Of a stretch of 64,000 nucleotides of DNA, positions 17,943 to 29,455 are shown piece by piece; the stretch's first letter is position 1; the number at the start of each line of letters is the position of its first letter. The DNA is from Pseudomonas sp. ML96 (GTDB lineage: Bacteria; Pseudomonadota; Gammaproteobacteria; Pseudomonadales; Pseudomonadaceae), in NCBI RefSeq assembly GCF_000761545.1, contig NZ_JPMY01000002.1, positions 279,462 to 343,461 on the forward strand, written 5' to 3'. The notes beneath the pieces were generated by a model. That model had not been told where the DNA came from, searched no databases, and was given only the letters and a program-made list of their open reading frames with translations. The position numbers and the translations under genes were made by a program.

Positions 17943-17974
17943 AAAAAGGCCGGGCAAATGCCCGGCCTTTTCTT
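17943..17974. terminator. Bidirectional intrinsic terminator between the lipoprotein gene and lptG
   Basis: The stem AAAGGCCGGGC / GCCCGGCCTTT with loop AAAT has A-tract and T-tract flanks on both sides. It can stop the plus-strand lipoprotein transcript and the minus-strand lptFG transcript. Confidence 0.9.
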
Positions 17975-17986
17975 TGTCTGCCTGAA

Positions 17987-19048
17987 TCAGGCCGCGCGTC
18001 TGAGCAGGAATATCCCGGCCACGGCGCAGATGGTCGCCGGCACCACCACCGCCAGCAGCGGCGAGAAGCCGAACACCAGGCTGGACGGACCGAGCAGGTC
18101 CTGGGCGATGCGGAACACGAAGCCCACCAGCACGCCGGTGAACACGCGCTGGCCGAGGGTCACCGAACGCAGCGGGCCGAAGATGAAGGAGATTGCCATC
18201 AATACCAGCGCGGCGGTCACCAGCGGCTGCAGCACTTTGGTCCAGAACGCCAGCCAGTAGCTGCCGTTGCTCAGACCCTGTTCGGCCAAGTAATGGATGT
18301 AGCGCCACAGGCCGGTCACCGACAGCGCATCCGGCGCCAGCACCACGGTGCCGAGCAGCTGCGGATTGAGCTCGATGTCCCAACGCTCGCTGTCGGCCTG
18401 CTGTACCTCGGTGTTCTTGTCGTGGAAGCGCGTGGTCTTCACGTCCTCCAGCAGCCAGTGGTCGCCCTGGTACTGGGCACGGCGGGCGAAGCTGGCGGAC
18501 TCCAGCTTGCGCTGGTCGTCGAACTGGTAGCGGGTCACGCCAACCAGGCGGCCGTTGGGCTGCACGGCGTTGATGTGCACGTACTCCTGCCCCTGGCGGT
18601 GCCACAGACCATGCTTGGAGCTCTGCGCCTCGCCGCCACCCTGGGCCAGCGAGCGGTAGGCCTGGGCCTGGTTCTCGCTCCACGGCGCCAGGTACTCACC
18701 GACCAGCACGCCAACCAGCATCAGCACCAGCATGGGCTTCATCACCGCCCAAACGATGCGCCCGACCGATACGCCGGCGGCGCGCATGATGGTCAGCTCG
18801 CTGTTGCTGGCCAGGCTGCCGAGGCCGATCAGGCAACCGATCAGCGCCGCCATCGGCAGCATCTCGTAGGCCCGCCGCGGCAGGGTCAGCAGCACGTAGA
18901 CCAGCGCCTCGACAGTGCCGTAGCCCTCGCTGAGGTCGCCCAGCTCGTCGATAAAGGCGAACAGCAGCGCCAGGCCGACGATGATGCCGAGCACCGAGAG
19001 GATGGCGAAGAACACACTGGTGCCGATGTAGCGATCGAGCTTACGCAT
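17987..19048 (-). CDS. lptG: LPS export ABC transporter permease LptG
   Basis: A 353-residue inner-membrane permease of the LptB2FG transporter, which extracts lipopolysaccharide from the inner membrane and feeds the LptC-LptA bridge. The family layout is clear: three N-terminal membrane helices (MRKLDRYIGTSVFFAILSVL; LPMAALIGCLIGLGSLASNS), a periplasmic beta-jellyroll (about 130-270) and three C-terminal helices. The start ATG overlaps the end of lptF by 8 bases, giving translational coupling. The ATPase gene lptB is elsewhere, as usual. Confidence 0.96.
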   Translation of the reverse strand: MRKLDRYIGTSVFFAILSVLGIIVGLALLFAFIDELGDLSEGYGTVEALVYVLLTLPRRAYEMLPMAALIGCLIGLGSLASNSELTIMRAAGVSVGRIVWAVMKPMLVLMLVGVLVGEYLAPWSENQAQAYRSLAQGGGEAQSSKHGLWHRQGQEYVHINAVQPNGRLVGVTRYQFDDQRKLESASFARRAQYQGDHWLLEDVKTTRFHDKNTEVQQADSERWDIELNPQLLGTVVLAPDALSVTGLWRYIHYLAEQGLSNGSYWLAFWTKVLQPLVTAALVLMAISFIFGPLRSVTLGQRVFTGVLVGFVFRIAQDLLGPSSLVFGFSPLLAVVVPATICAVAGIFLLRRAA

Positions 19049-20174
19049 GGGCCATCTCCTTGGCGGCGCGACGGCTGGCCCGCTTGAGCATCATCGGTTG
19101 CCAGAGGAACAGGGCGGCGCCGATCAGCAGGAACAGCACGTGCACCCACCACAGGCCCAGTTCCATGGGAATCTTGCCCTTGTCCAGCTGGCCGCGGGCG
19201 GCGATCAGCAGGGCCAGGTAGGCCATGTACAGGAGGATCGCCGGCAGCAGCTTGAGGAAGCGGCCCTGGCGCGGATTGACCTTGGACAGTGGCACCGCCA
19301 ATAGGGTGACGATGAACACCAGCAGCGGAATCGACAGGCGCCACTGCAGCTCGGCCTGGTAGCGCGGATTGTCGCTGCCGAACAGCTCGCGGGTCGGGAT
19401 CGCCTCGCGCTCGCCGATCTCGCCGCTGACGCTGGGCTTGGGCAGCAGCACGCCGTGGGTCTGGTATTGGGTGGCACGGTAATCGGCCTGGCCCGGGTTG
19501 CCGTCGTAGCGGTAACCGTTTTCCAGGATCAGATAGCGGCTGCCATCGGCCTGGATTTCCTGGCGGCCCTTCTCGGCGACCAGCACGGTGATGCCGCTCT
19601 CCTTCGGCTTCTCGCCATTGGCCGGAGCGGTCATGCGCTTCTCGGTGATGAACACGCCGCTGAGCTGGCCGCGATCCTCGGACAGGCCCTCGGTGTAGGT
19701 GACCCGCGAGCCGTCCTTCATCGCCTGGAAGCGCCCGGGCACCAGGGTATCGAACTCGGTCAGGGCGTCCTGCTGGTTGAAGATGCGCGCCACCTCGCTG
19801 ACGCCCTGGGGCGCCAGGCCCAGGCTCAGCCAGGCGACCATCAGGGCGACAACGGTGGCCGGCGCCATGCTGTAGGCCAGCAGGCGGCGGTTGCTCATGC
19901 CGGTGGCTGAGAGCACGGTCATCTCGCTGTCCAGATACAGGCGACCGTAGGCCAGCAGGATGCCGAGGAACAGGCCCAACGGCAGGATCAGCTGGAGGAA
20001 GCCGGGCATGCGATAGCCCATAATCAGGAACAGCACGCCCGGGTCCAGCACGCCTTGCGCAGCCTGGGCCAGGTACTTGATGAAGCGCCCGCTCATGATG
20101 ATCACCAGCAGCACGGCACTCACCGCACCGAGGGTCATCAGCACTTCGCGGGACAGATAACGGAAGACGATCAA
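19041..20174 (-). CDS. lptF: LPS export ABC transporter permease LptF
   Basis: The 377-residue partner permease of LptG in the LPS export machine, with the same helix-jellyroll-helix plan. The conserved opening IVFRYLSREVLMTLGAVSAV places the start at a TTG (20174), with GGAG nine bases upstream. It is first gene of the lptFG operon and diverges from pepA across a 139-base promoter region that contains a CCGCCATGGCGG palindrome at 20242-20253. Confidence 0.95.
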   Translation of the reverse strand: MIVFRYLSREVLMTLGAVSAVLLVIIMSGRFIKYLAQAAQGVLDPGVLFLIMGYRMPGFLQLILPLGLFLGILLAYGRLYLDSEMTVLSATGMSNRRLLAYSMAPATVVALMVAWLSLGLAPQGVSEVARIFNQQDALTEFDTLVPGRFQAMKDGSRVTYTEGLSEDRGQLSGVFITEKRMTAPANGEKPKESGITVLVAEKGRQEIQADGSRYLILENGYRYDGNPGQADYRATQYQTHGVLLPKPSVSGEIGEREAIPTRELFGSDNPRYQAELQWRLSIPLLVFIVTLLAVPLSKVNPRQGRFLKLLPAILLYMAYLALLIAARGQLDKGKIPMELGLWWVHVLFLLIGAALFLWQPMMLKRASRRAAKEMAHA

Positions 20175-20268
20175 ACCGGACGCTCCAGGGTTGTCAGGCG
20201 CAGGCAGGCACGCTCACACTAGCCGCACTCGGTAGCACGGCCCGCCATGGCGGACCTCGAAAAAATGA

Positions 20269-22211
<1,943 letters not shown>

Positions 22212-22288
22212 ACATCAGCGCGGTCGAAATGCCACGCCCTTAGGCGTAGAATTCGCCGCCCCGTCCACCTCGTCAGTCCGCAATGCCC

Positions 22289-22807
22289 ATGGATAGCTCC
22301 AAACCACCCAAGTCCGATCTCCTCCTGGACGATCTGGAAGCCATCCGCCAGCTGCTGGAAAAAGATCAGCTGGAGCCGCCGCTGCTGACCGAAACACTGG
22401 ACGACGACCTGCAAATCCCGCTGCTCTCGGACATCATCGAGCACGGCGCCGCAACACCCGCCGCAAGCAGCCCGGCAACGCCCGCACAGCCCGCTCCGAC
22501 GCCAGCAGCCCCCGCAGTCACCAGCGTGCCGCTGTCCTACCCGGTACAACCAGCTGTCGCCCCCGCGCCTGCTGCAGCACCGGCACCAGCGCCTCAGCCC
22601 AGGCCGGCCGCGCCCAGCGCGCCGAGCATCAGCAGCGCCGTGCAGCACAGCCTGGCCGCCAGCCAGAGCAAGCTGGACGCCGAACTGCGTGCCGCCGCCC
22701 AGCTGATCCTGCAGGACGTGATCGACGACTTCGTGCCGCAGATCGAAGCCGAGCTCAAACGCCGCCTCGACGCCCGCCTGGACCGCCTGCTCAAGCCGAA
22801 AGCCTGA
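22289..22807 (+). CDS. Uncharacterised protein with Ala/Pro linker, between holC and valS
   Basis: 172 residues in three parts: an acidic N-terminal helix region (about 1-50; [20 protein letters not shown]), a low-complexity Ala/Pro linker (about 55-115) and a C-terminal amphipathic, basic helical segment (about 120-172; [20 protein letters not shown]). There is no signal peptide. P. aeruginosa has a hypothetical gene (PA3833) in the same place, so it is a real, conserved gene. The holC-valS setting hints at replication or translation, but no function can be assigned. ATGs at 22283 and 22289 are both possible; the second is chosen. Confidence 0.75.
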   Translation: MDSSKPPKSDLLLDDLEAIRQLLEKDQLEPPLLTETLDDDLQIPLLSDIIEHGAATPAASSPATPAQPAPTPAAPAVTSVPLSYPVQPAVAPAPAAAPAPAPQPRPAAPSAPSISSAVQHSLAASQSKLDAELRAAAQLILQDVIDDFVPQIEAELKRRLDARLDRLLKPKA

Positions 22808-22904
22808 TCCGCACGCCAGCCGGCGGCCAGTGGCCCATGGCGGGTGCCAGCCGTTATACTTGCCGGCTTTCCCGATCAGTTGCCAATACGGTCCCGCCGC
22901 ACCC

Positions 22905-25736
22905 ATGGACAAGACCTACCAGCCCCACGCCATCGAAACCGCCCTGTACGAGAACTGGGAGGCGAACAACTACTTCGCCCCGCAAGGTTCCGGCGAGCCC
23001 TACACCATCATGATCCCGCCGCCGAACGTCACCGGCAGCCTGCACATGGGCCATGGCTTCAACAACTCGATCATGGACTGCCTGATCCGCTTCCGCCGCA
23101 TGCAGGGCCGCAACACCCTGTGGCAGCCGGGCACCGACCACGCGGGCATCGCCACGCAGATGGTGGTCGAGCGCCAGCTGGCTGCCGACGGCATCGGCCG
23201 CCACGACCTGGGCCGCGAGAAGTTCCTGGAGAAGGTCTGGGAGTGGAAGGAACAGTCCGGTGGCACCATCACCCGGCAGATCCGCCGCCTGGGCTCCTCG
23301 GTGGACTGGTCGCGCGAGCGCTTCACCATGGACGAAGGCCTGTCCGAAGCGGTTAAAGAAGCCTTCGTACGCCTGCACCAGGATGGCCTGATCTACCGCG
23401 GCAAGCGCCTGGTCAACTGGGACACCAAGTTCCACACCGCCATTTCCGACCTCGAAGTGGAGAACCACGACGAGAAAGGCCACCTGTGGAACCTGCGTTA
23501 TCCGCTGGCCGACGGCAACAAGACCGCCGACGGCAAGGATTACCTGATCGTCGCCACTACCCGCCCGGAAACCATGCTCGGCGACAGCGCCGTGGCCGTG
23601 CACCCGGAAGACGAGCGCTATAAAGCCCTGATCGGCACCTTCGTCGAGCTGCCGCTGGTTGGCCGCCGTATCCCGATCATCGCCGACGACTACTGCGACC
23701 CCGAGTTCGGCACCGGCTGCGTGAAGATCACCCCGGCCCACGACTTCAACGACTATGAAGTCGGCAAGCGCCACAACCTGCCGCTGCTCAACATCTTCGA
23801 CAAGAACGCCGCCGTGCTGGCCAAGGCCCAGGTGTTCAACATCGACGGCAGCGTCAACACCGAGCTCGACGGCAGCCTGCCAGCCGAATTCGCCGGCCTC
23901 GACCGCTTCGTCGCACGCAAGCAGATCGTTGCCGCCTTCGAGGCCGCCGGCCTGCTGCAGAGCATCGACGACCACGCCCTGAAAGTGCCGAAGGGCGACC
24001 GCTCCGGCACCGTCATCGAGCCGTGGCTGACCGACCAGTGGTACGTCTCCACCAAGCCGCTGGCCGAGAAAGCCATCGCCGTGGTCGAGAGCGGCGAGAT
24101 CCAGTTCGTGCCCAAGCAGTACGAGAACATGTACTTCAGCTGGATGCGCGACATCCAGGACTGGTGCATCAGCCGTCAGCTCTGGTGGGGCCACCGCATC
24201 CCGGCCTGGTATGACGACGCCGGCAACGTCTACGTCGGCCGTGACGAGGCAGAAGTACGCGCCAAGCACAACCTCGGCGACGCCAACCTGCGCCAGGACG
24301 AAGACGTGCTGGACACCTGGTTCAGCTCCGGCCTGTGGACTTTCTCCACCCTCGGCTGGCCGCAGCAGACCGACTTCCTCAAGACCTTCCACCCCACCGA
24401 CGTGCTGGTCACCGGTTTCGACATCATCTTCTTCTGGGTCGCCCGGATGATCATGCTGTCCACCCACCTGACCGGGCAGATCCCGTTCAAGACCGTGTAC
24501 GTGCACGGTCTGGTGCGCGACGGCCAGGGCCAGAAGATGTCCAAGTCCAAGGGCAACGTCCTCGACCCACTGGATATTGTCGACGGCATCGAACTGGACG
24601 CCCTGCTGGAAAAACGCACCAGCGGCATGATGCAGCCCAAACTGGCCGAGAAGATCGCCAAGCAGACCCGCGCCGAGTTCCCCGAAGGCATCGCCGCCTA
24701 CGGCACCGACGCCCTGCGCTTCACCAACCTGGCGCTGGCCTCCACCGGTCGTGACATCAAGTTCGACATGGGCCGCGTCGAGGGTTACCGCAACTTCTGC
24801 AACAAGCTGTGGAACGCCGCCAACTTCGTTATCGAGAACACCGATAACCAGGACACCGGCGTGAATGGCGAAGCGGTCGACCTGTCGCCGGTGGATCGCT
24901 GGATCATCTCCGCCCTGCAGCGCTGCGAGCAGGACGTGACCCGCCACCTCGACGCCTTCCGCTTCGACATGGCCGCGCAAGCGCTGTACGAGTTCATCTG
25001 GGACGAGTACTGCGCCTGGTACCTGGAACTGGTCAAGCCGGTGCTGTGGGACGAAAACGCGCCAGCAGAGCGCCAACGCGGCACCCGCCGCACCCTGGTG
25101 CGCGTGCTGGAAGTGATCCTGCGCCTGGCCCACCCGTTCATGCCCTTCATCACCGAAGAAATCTGGCAGCGCATCAAGGGCCAGGCTGGCATCAGCGGCG
25201 AAACCATCATGCTGCAGGCCTGGCCAGTGGCCAACGAAAGCCGCATCGACGCTGCCGCCGAAGGCGACATCGAGTGGGTCAAGCAGCTGATGCTCGGCGT
25301 CCGCCAGATCCGTGGTGAGATGAAGATCTCCATGGCCAAGCGCATCGACATCATCGTGCAGAACGCCAATGCCGAAGACCTGCGCCGCCTGGCCGACTTC
25401 GAGCCGCTGCTGAACAAGCTGGCCAAGCTGGAATCGGTCCGCGTGCTGGCCGCCGGTGAAGAAGCGCCGATGTCCGCCACCGCCCTGGTCGGTGAGATGC
25501 AGGTGCTGGTACCGATGGCCGGCCTGATCGACAAGGACGCCGAACTGGCGCGCCTGGACAAGGAAATCCAGCGCCTGCAAGGCGAAGTCCAGCGCGTCGG
25601 CGGCAAGCTGAGCAACGAAGGCTTCGTCGCCAAGGCGCCGGCCGAAGTGCTCGACAAGGAGCGCGCCAAGCTGGCCGAGGCCGAACAGGCGCTGGCCAAA
25701 CTGGTCGAGCAGCGCGAGAAGATCGCCAACCTGTGA
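22905..25736 (+). CDS. valS: Valyl-tRNA synthetase
   Basis: A 943-residue class I aminoacyl-tRNA synthetase that charges tRNA-Val and edits misactivated threonine. The ATP-binding HIGH motif appears as HMGH in [17 protein letters not shown] (about residue 45), KMSKS in [13 protein letters not shown] (about 545), and the C-terminal tRNA-binding coiled coil is at about 880-943 ([20 protein letters not shown]). The ATG at 22905 gives the conserved [11 protein letters not shown] opening; the upstream in-frame stretch is not protein-like. A strong terminator follows. Confidence 0.98.
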   Translation: MDKTYQPHAIETALYENWEANNYFAPQGSGEPYTIMIPPPNVTGSLHMGHGFNNSIMDCLIRFRRMQGRNTLWQPGTDHAGIATQMVVERQLAADGIGRHDLGREKFLEKVWEWKEQSGGTITRQIRRLGSSVDWSRERFTMDEGLSEAVKEAFVRLHQDGLIYRGKRLVNWDTKFHTAISDLEVENHDEKGHLWNLRYPLADGNKTADGKDYLIVATTRPETMLGDSAVAVHPEDERYKALIGTFVELPLVGRRIPIIADDYCDPEFGTGCVKITPAHDFNDYEVGKRHNLPLLNIFDKNAAVLAKAQVFNIDGSVNTELDGSLPAEFAGLDRFVARKQIVAAFEAAGLLQSIDDHALKVPKGDRSGTVIEPWLTDQWYVSTKPLAEKAIAVVESGEIQFVPKQYENMYFSWMRDIQDWCISRQLWWGHRIPAWYDDAGNVYVGRDEAEVRAKHNLGDANLRQDEDVLDTWFSSGLWTFSTLGWPQQTDFLKTFHPTDVLVTGFDIIFFWVARMIMLSTHLTGQIPFKTVYVHGLVRDGQGQKMSKSKGNVLDPLDIVDGIELDALLEKRTSGMMQPKLAEKIAKQTRAEFPEGIAAYGTDALRFTNLALASTGRDIKFDMGRVEGYRNFCNKLWNAANFVIENTDNQDTGVNGEAVDLSPVDRWIISALQRCEQDVTRHLDAFRFDMAAQALYEFIWDEYCAWYLELVKPVLWDENAPAERQRGTRRTLVRVLEVILRLAHPFMPFITEEIWQRIKGQAGISGETIMLQAWPVANESRIDAAAEGDIEWVKQLMLGVRQIRGEMKISMAKRIDIIVQNANAEDLRRLADFEPLLNKLAKLESVRVLAAGEEAPMSATALVGEMQVLVPMAGLIDKDAELARLDKEIQRLQGEVQRVGGKLSNEGFVAKAPAEVLDKERAKLAEAEQALAKLVEQREKIANL

Positions 25737-25740
25737 TAAG

Positions 25741-25770
25741 AAAAAGGCCCGCTCATGCGGGCCTTTTTCT
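25741..25770 (+). terminator. Intrinsic terminator of valS
   Basis: AAAAAGGCCCGC-TCAT-GCGGGCCTTTTT forms a 12-bp stem ending in a T-tract, five bases after the valS stop. Confidence 0.93.
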
Positions 25771-25790
25771 TTGCTGGCCAAGGACAGCCG

Positions 25791-26240
25791 ATGATCGAAT
25801 TGCGCTTCGAGTCGACCCTACCGACCACCCCGGACACCGCCTGGCGCTGGGTCACCGAGGTGCGTGGCCTGCGCCAGGAGATGCGCCCCTGGCTGTGGAT
25901 GAGCGTGCCGCGACATATCCACAACCTGCAGGACGTGACTGTGGAACCGGGCCGGCCGCTGTTCACCAGCTGGCTGTGGCTGTTCGGCGTACTGCCACTC
26001 GGCACCTCGCGCCTGACACTGATCTCGCTCACGCCCACCCAGGGCTTCGTTGAACAGTCGCCGATGACCGGCATGCGCCTGTGGCGCCACGCGCGCAGCC
26101 TGGAGCCGGTCGCGGGCGGCGTTAGGCTGGTCGATCAACTGACGGTCGACCCACTGCTGCCGGCGCCACTGGTGCGTCTGTTCCTGCGCCTGCTGTTCAA
26201 TAGCCGCCACCGCACCCTGCGCCGCCGTGCGCACAGCTGA
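25791..26240 (+). CDS. SRPBCC-like small protein
   Basis: 149 residues with no signal peptide. An opening strand-helix (MIELRFESTLPTTPDTAWRW) and a closing long helix (PLVRLFLRLLFNSRHRTLRR) frame antiparallel strands, the layout of START/SRPBCC ligand-binding domains. The ligand is unknown. It begins 20 bases after the valS terminator and is followed 10 bases later by a small winged-helix gene, so the two are likely cotranscribed. Confidence 0.65.
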   Translation: MIELRFESTLPTTPDTAWRWVTEVRGLRQEMRPWLWMSVPRHIHNLQDVTVEPGRPLFTSWLWLFGVLPLGTSRLTLISLTPTQGFVEQSPMTGMRLWRHARSLEPVAGGVRLVDQLTVDPLLPAPLVRLFLRLLFNSRHRTLRRRAHS

Positions 26241-26250
26241 GGAGTCTTCC

Positions 26251-26547
26251 ATGGAAGTCAGCAAGACCAAGACCAGTTTCTACCGCCGCCTCTACGTGGC
26301 CTGGCTGATCGACAGCGGCACTGCCGCCAGCGTGCCGGCACTCATGGAAGCCACCGGCATGCCCCGCCGCACCGCCCAGGACACCCTGGCCGCACTCGGC
26401 GAACTGGATATCCTCTGCGACTTCGTGCAGCACGACGGTGAGCGCAACAACGCCGGCCACTATGTGATCCGCGAGTGGGGCCCGATCGACCGCGCCTGGG
26501 TCGCCGGCCATCTGGCGCAGATCAAGGCGCTGCTAGGCTATCCCTGA
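26251..26547 (+). CDS. Small winged-helix DNA-binding protein
   Basis: 98 residues that fold as a helix-turn-helix (SVPALMEATGMPRRTAQDTL, about residues 30-50) followed by a wing-like segment (NNAGHYVIREWGPIDRAWV). It resembles the conserved Pseudomonas winged helix-turn-helix hypothetical family. No partner domain is present, so it may be a small regulator or an assembly part. GAGGAG lies 6 bases before the ATG. Confidence 0.7.
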   Translation: MEVSKTKTSFYRRLYVAWLIDSGTAASVPALMEATGMPRRTAQDTLAALGELDILCDFVQHDGERNNAGHYVIREWGPIDRAWVAGHLAQIKALLGYP

Positions 26548-26581
26548 AACAATTGCCCGGAGCTGCTAAGGGGGAGGCGGC

Positions 26582-28420
26582 ATGAATCCGCAATTGCTCT
26601 GGGTCCTGGGGCTGTTGGCCGGCGCGGTATTGCTGTTCGCGCTCAACAAGCCGCGCATGGACGCCGTCGCCCTGCTCGCCCTGGTCGCCCTGCCGCTGAC
26701 CGGCGTGCTCGACATCCGGCAAACGCTGGACGGTTTCAGCGACCCCAACCTGGTGCTGATCGCCGCGCTGTTCGTCATCGGCGAGGGCCTGGTACGCACC
26801 GGCATCGCCTATCGCCTGGGTGACTGGCTGGCGGCCCGCGCCGGCAACAGCGAGACGCGCCTGATCGTGCTGCTGATGCTGGCGGTAGCCGGGCTCGGCT
26901 CGGTGATGAGCTCCACCGGCGTGGTCGCCATCTTCATCCCGGTGGTGCTCAGCGTGGCCGCGCGCCTGCACCTGTCACCGACCCGGCTGATGATGCCGCT
27001 GGCCTTCGCCGGCCTGATCAGCGGCATGCTCACCCTGGTGGCCACGCCGCCCAACCTGGTGGTCCACGCCGAACTGCGCCGCCACGGCCTGGAAGGCTTC
27101 GGCTTCTTCGCCCCGACCCTGATCGGCCTGCCCATCCTCGCCCTGGGCATCGGCTACATGCTGCTGGCCCGCCGCTGGCTGCTGCGCGACGACGCCCGCG
27201 ACGACAGCCGCCCGGCGCGCCCAACCCTGGCCGAACTGGCTCGCGATTACCGCCTGAGCGAGCGCGAGCGACGTCTGCGCGTACGTGCCGACTCGCCCCT
27301 GGTCGGCCAGGTGCTCGACGAGCTGACGCTACGCCAGGAACACGGCATCAACGTGATCGCGGTGGAGCGCGAGCGGCAGTTCCGCACTCTGCTGCTGATG
27401 GCTACCGGTAGCACCCAGCTGCACGCCGGCGACTTCCTACTGGTCGACCTGGCCAGCCCGGCCATCGGCCTGCTCGGCACCTACCAGGCACTCGGCCTGG
27501 AACCCGCACCACTGCCCGCCTCCTACTATGGTCGCCACTCGCACCAGTTGGGCCTGGCCGAGGTGATACTGCCGCCGGAGTCGCAACTGGCGGGCAAGAC
27601 GGTGCAGGAGATCGCCCTGCGCAGCCGCCATCGCCTCAACCTGGTCGGCCTGCGCCGCCAGGGCAAGGCGGTGGAAGGCGTGCTGGTGGACGAGAAGCTG
27701 CGCGCCGCCGACAGCCTGCTGGTAGCCGGTGAGTGGAAGTACATCCATCGATTGCAGCAGCAGACGCGCAATTTCGTCGTGCTCGGCCTGCCGGTGGAGG
27801 TGGACGAGGTGGCGCCGGCGATCAGCAAGGCGCCCTACGCCCTGCTCAGCCTGGCCGTGATGATCGGCCTGATGGTCAGCGGCGCGGTGCCCAACGTGCT
27901 GGCCGCGCTGATCGGCTGCCTGCTGATGGGCGCCTTCCGCTGCATCGACCTGGACAGCGCCTACCGCGCCATCCACTGGCCGACGCTGATCCTCATCGCC
28001 GGCATGCTGCCCTTCGCCCAGGCCCTGCAGCAGACTGGCGGCGTCGACCTGGCGGTGCGCGGCCTGGTCGGCCTGCTCGGCGGTGCCGGGCCCTACGCCA
28101 TCCTCGCCTGCCTGTTCAGCCTTACCGCGGTGATCGGCCTGTTCGTCTCCAACACCGCCACCGCCGTGCTCATGGCGCCAGTAGCCATCGCCACCGCGCA
28201 GAGCCTGAGCATGGCGCCTCAGCCATTCGCCATGATCGTCGCCCTGGCGGCGTCGGCGGCCTTCATGACGCCGGTGTCCTCGCCGGTCAACACCCTGGTG
28301 ATGACGCCAGGACGCTACCGCTTCGGCGACTTCGTGCGCATCGGCGTGCCCTTCACCGTGCTGGTGATGCTGGTCAGCGTACTGCTGGTGCCCTGGTTCT
28401 TCCCGCTCGCCTCGCAATAA
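26582..28420 (+). CDS. SLC13-family permease with two TrkA-C domains
   Basis: A 612-residue inner-membrane transporter: an N-terminal membrane half (about 1-205), a cytoplasmic insert with two TrkA-C/RCK-C-like domains (about 230-310 and 325-400; LVGQVLDELTLRQEHGINVI and LAGKTVQEIALRSRHRLNLV), then a membrane half with PVSSPVNTLVMTPGRYRFGD near the end, matching the divalent anion/sodium symporter signature. It probably imports sulfate, dicarboxylates or another anion; the substrate is unresolved. Its stop is only two bases before the first TGTACA repeat of the light-operon operator, so the next operon starts in a very tight gap. Confidence 0.87.
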   Translation: MNPQLLWVLGLLAGAVLLFALNKPRMDAVALLALVALPLTGVLDIRQTLDGFSDPNLVLIAALFVIGEGLVRTGIAYRLGDWLAARAGNSETRLIVLLMLAVAGLGSVMSSTGVVAIFIPVVLSVAARLHLSPTRLMMPLAFAGLISGMLTLVATPPNLVVHAELRRHGLEGFGFFAPTLIGLPILALGIGYMLLARRWLLRDDARDDSRPARPTLAELARDYRLSERERRLRVRADSPLVGQVLDELTLRQEHGINVIAVERERQFRTLLLMATGSTQLHAGDFLLVDLASPAIGLLGTYQALGLEPAPLPASYYGRHSHQLGLAEVILPPESQLAGKTVQEIALRSRHRLNLVGLRRQGKAVEGVLVDEKLRAADSLLVAGEWKYIHRLQQQTRNFVVLGLPVEVDEVAPAISKAPYALLSLAVMIGLMVSGAVPNVLAALIGCLLMGAFRCIDLDSAYRAIHWPTLILIAGMLPFAQALQQTGGVDLAVRGLVGLLGGAGPYAILACLFSLTAVIGLFVSNTATAVLMAPVAIATAQSLSMAPQPFAMIVALAASAAFMTPVSSPVNTLVMTPGRYRFGDFVRIGVPFTVLVMLVSVLLVPWFFPLASQ

Positions 28421-28422
28421 CT

Positions 28423-28446
28423 TGTACAAGAAATAGGACTTGTACA
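28423..28446 (+). promoter_or_regulatory. LitR/PplR-type operator 1: TGTACA-N12-TGTACA
   Basis: TGTACA at 28423-28428 and at 28441-28446, separated by exactly 12 bases. The consensus reported for the light-responsive regulator PplR1 of P. putida is T(G/A)TACA-N12-TGTACA; this is an exact match. The first TGTACA sits in the 10-bp palindrome CTTGTACAAG. The N12 spacer contains AAATAGGACT. Confidence 0.85.
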
Positions 28447-28468
28447 ACTACGCCTCAGCGTATTTACT

Positions 28469-28492
28469 TGTACAAGACATCAATCTTGTACA
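28469..28492 (+). promoter_or_regulatory. LitR/PplR-type operator 2: TGTACA-N12-TGTACA
   Basis: TGTACA at 28469-28474 and 28487-28492, again with exactly 12 bases between, and both within CTTGTACAAG palindromes. It starts 46 bases after operator 1 and ends 21 bases before the first ATG of the operon. TTGTAC hexamers in both operators could double as -35 elements, so binding would occlude the promoter; the exact -10 is not clear. Confidence 0.85.
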
Positions 28493-28513
28493 AGTAAATG
28501 GCGGGAGGTGCAC

Positions 28514-29455
28514 ATGGCGGATCGTCTCAGGCTCGGCATCAGCTCCTGCCTGCTGGGCGAGCGGGTGCGCTTCAACGGCGGACACAAGCGCTCCTCGCTG
28601 TGCACCGAGGTACTCGCCGAGCACTTCGAGCTGGTGCCGCTGTGCCCAGAAATGGCCATCGGCCTGGGCAGCCCGCGGCCGTCGCTGCGCCTGGTCGGCA
28701 ACGTGCAGGCACCACGCGCGCTGATGCCGCAGGAGCAGCAGCGCGACCTCAGCGACGCCCTGCGCGGTCAGGCCAGCCAGGTGGCGAGCGACCTCTGCGG
28801 CTATGTGCTGATGCAGAAGTCGCCCTCCTGCGGCCTGCACCGGGTCAAGCTGTATGACGACAACGGTCATCTCAGCGGCCAGGGCGGTCGCGGCCTGTTC
28901 GCCGCCGCTCTGCACACGCGCTTCCCCGACCTGCCCCTGGAGGAAGAAGGCCGCCTGCACGACCCGGTGCTGCGCGAGAACTTCCTCAACCGCGTGTTCG
29001 TCTACGGCCGCTGGCAGCGCCTGCTGGCCAGCGGCCTGACCCGCCAGGGGCTGCTCGACTTCCACGCCCGCCACAAGTACCTGCTGATGGCCACCCATCC
29101 GCAGCAGCAGAAGCTGCTCGGCCGCCTGCTCGGCGACCTCAGCCGCCAGGACCTGACCGAGCTCGGCCCGCGCTATTTCAGCCAGCTGATGCTGGCTCTC
29201 GCCCGCCACGCCAGCCGTGGCAACCACTGCAACGTGCTGCTGCACCTGAGCGGCTACCTGCGCCAGCGCATCGGCGATGCCGAGCGCGCCGAGTTGCAGC
29301 AACTGATCGAACAGTACCGCGCCGGGGTCATTCCGCTGATCGTGCCGCTGACCCTGCTGCGCCACCACTTCAACCGTCATCCGGATGCCTATGTGGCGCG
29401 CCAGGACTACCTGCGCCCCTACCCGGATGCACTCAGCCTGAGGAATGCGATTTGA
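28514..29455 (+). CDS. DUF523-DUF1722 protein (TudS-like N-terminus, YbgA-like C-terminus)
   Basis: 313 residues in two domains. The DUF523 part (about 1-150) carries Cys12 (ISSCLLGERVRFNGG), Cys44 (LCPE) and Cys106 (KSPSCG), which in TudS-type desulfidases hold an iron-sulfur cluster used to remove sulfur from thiouracil or 4-thio-UMP. The DUF1722 part (about 165-305; FHARHKYLLMATHPQQQKLL) is the domain of E. coli YbgA, whose gene is next to phrB. It is the first gene of the operon, with GGGAGGTG three bases before the ATG at 28514. Its stop overlaps the TTG start of the regulator gene. A role in handling near-UV-damaged thionucleotides is inference. Confidence 0.85.
   Translation: MADRLRLGISSCLLGERVRFNGGHKRSSLCTEVLAEHFELVPLCPEMAIGLGSPRPSLRLVGNVQAPRALMPQEQQRDLSDALRGQASQVASDLCGYVLMQKSPSCGLHRVKLYDDNGHLSGQGGRGLFAAALHTRFPDLPLEEEGRLHDPVLRENFLNRVFVYGRWQRLLASGLTRQGLLDFHARHKYLLMATHPQQQKLLGRLLGDLSRQDLTELGPRYFSQLMLALARHASRGNHCNVLLHLSGYLRQRIGDAERAELQQLIEQYRAGVIPLIVPLTLLRHHFNRHPDAYVARQDYLRPYPDALSLRNAI

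Noticed and set aside
22854..25781. A 975-codon minus-strand open frame opposite valS, and similar long frames opposite mksB (58971-60893) and the TPR gene (43788-46145)
   Set aside because: Long antisense frames are expected in GC-rich genes with strong third-position bias; translations are low-complexity and rich in His/Gln/Val/Ala without domains.
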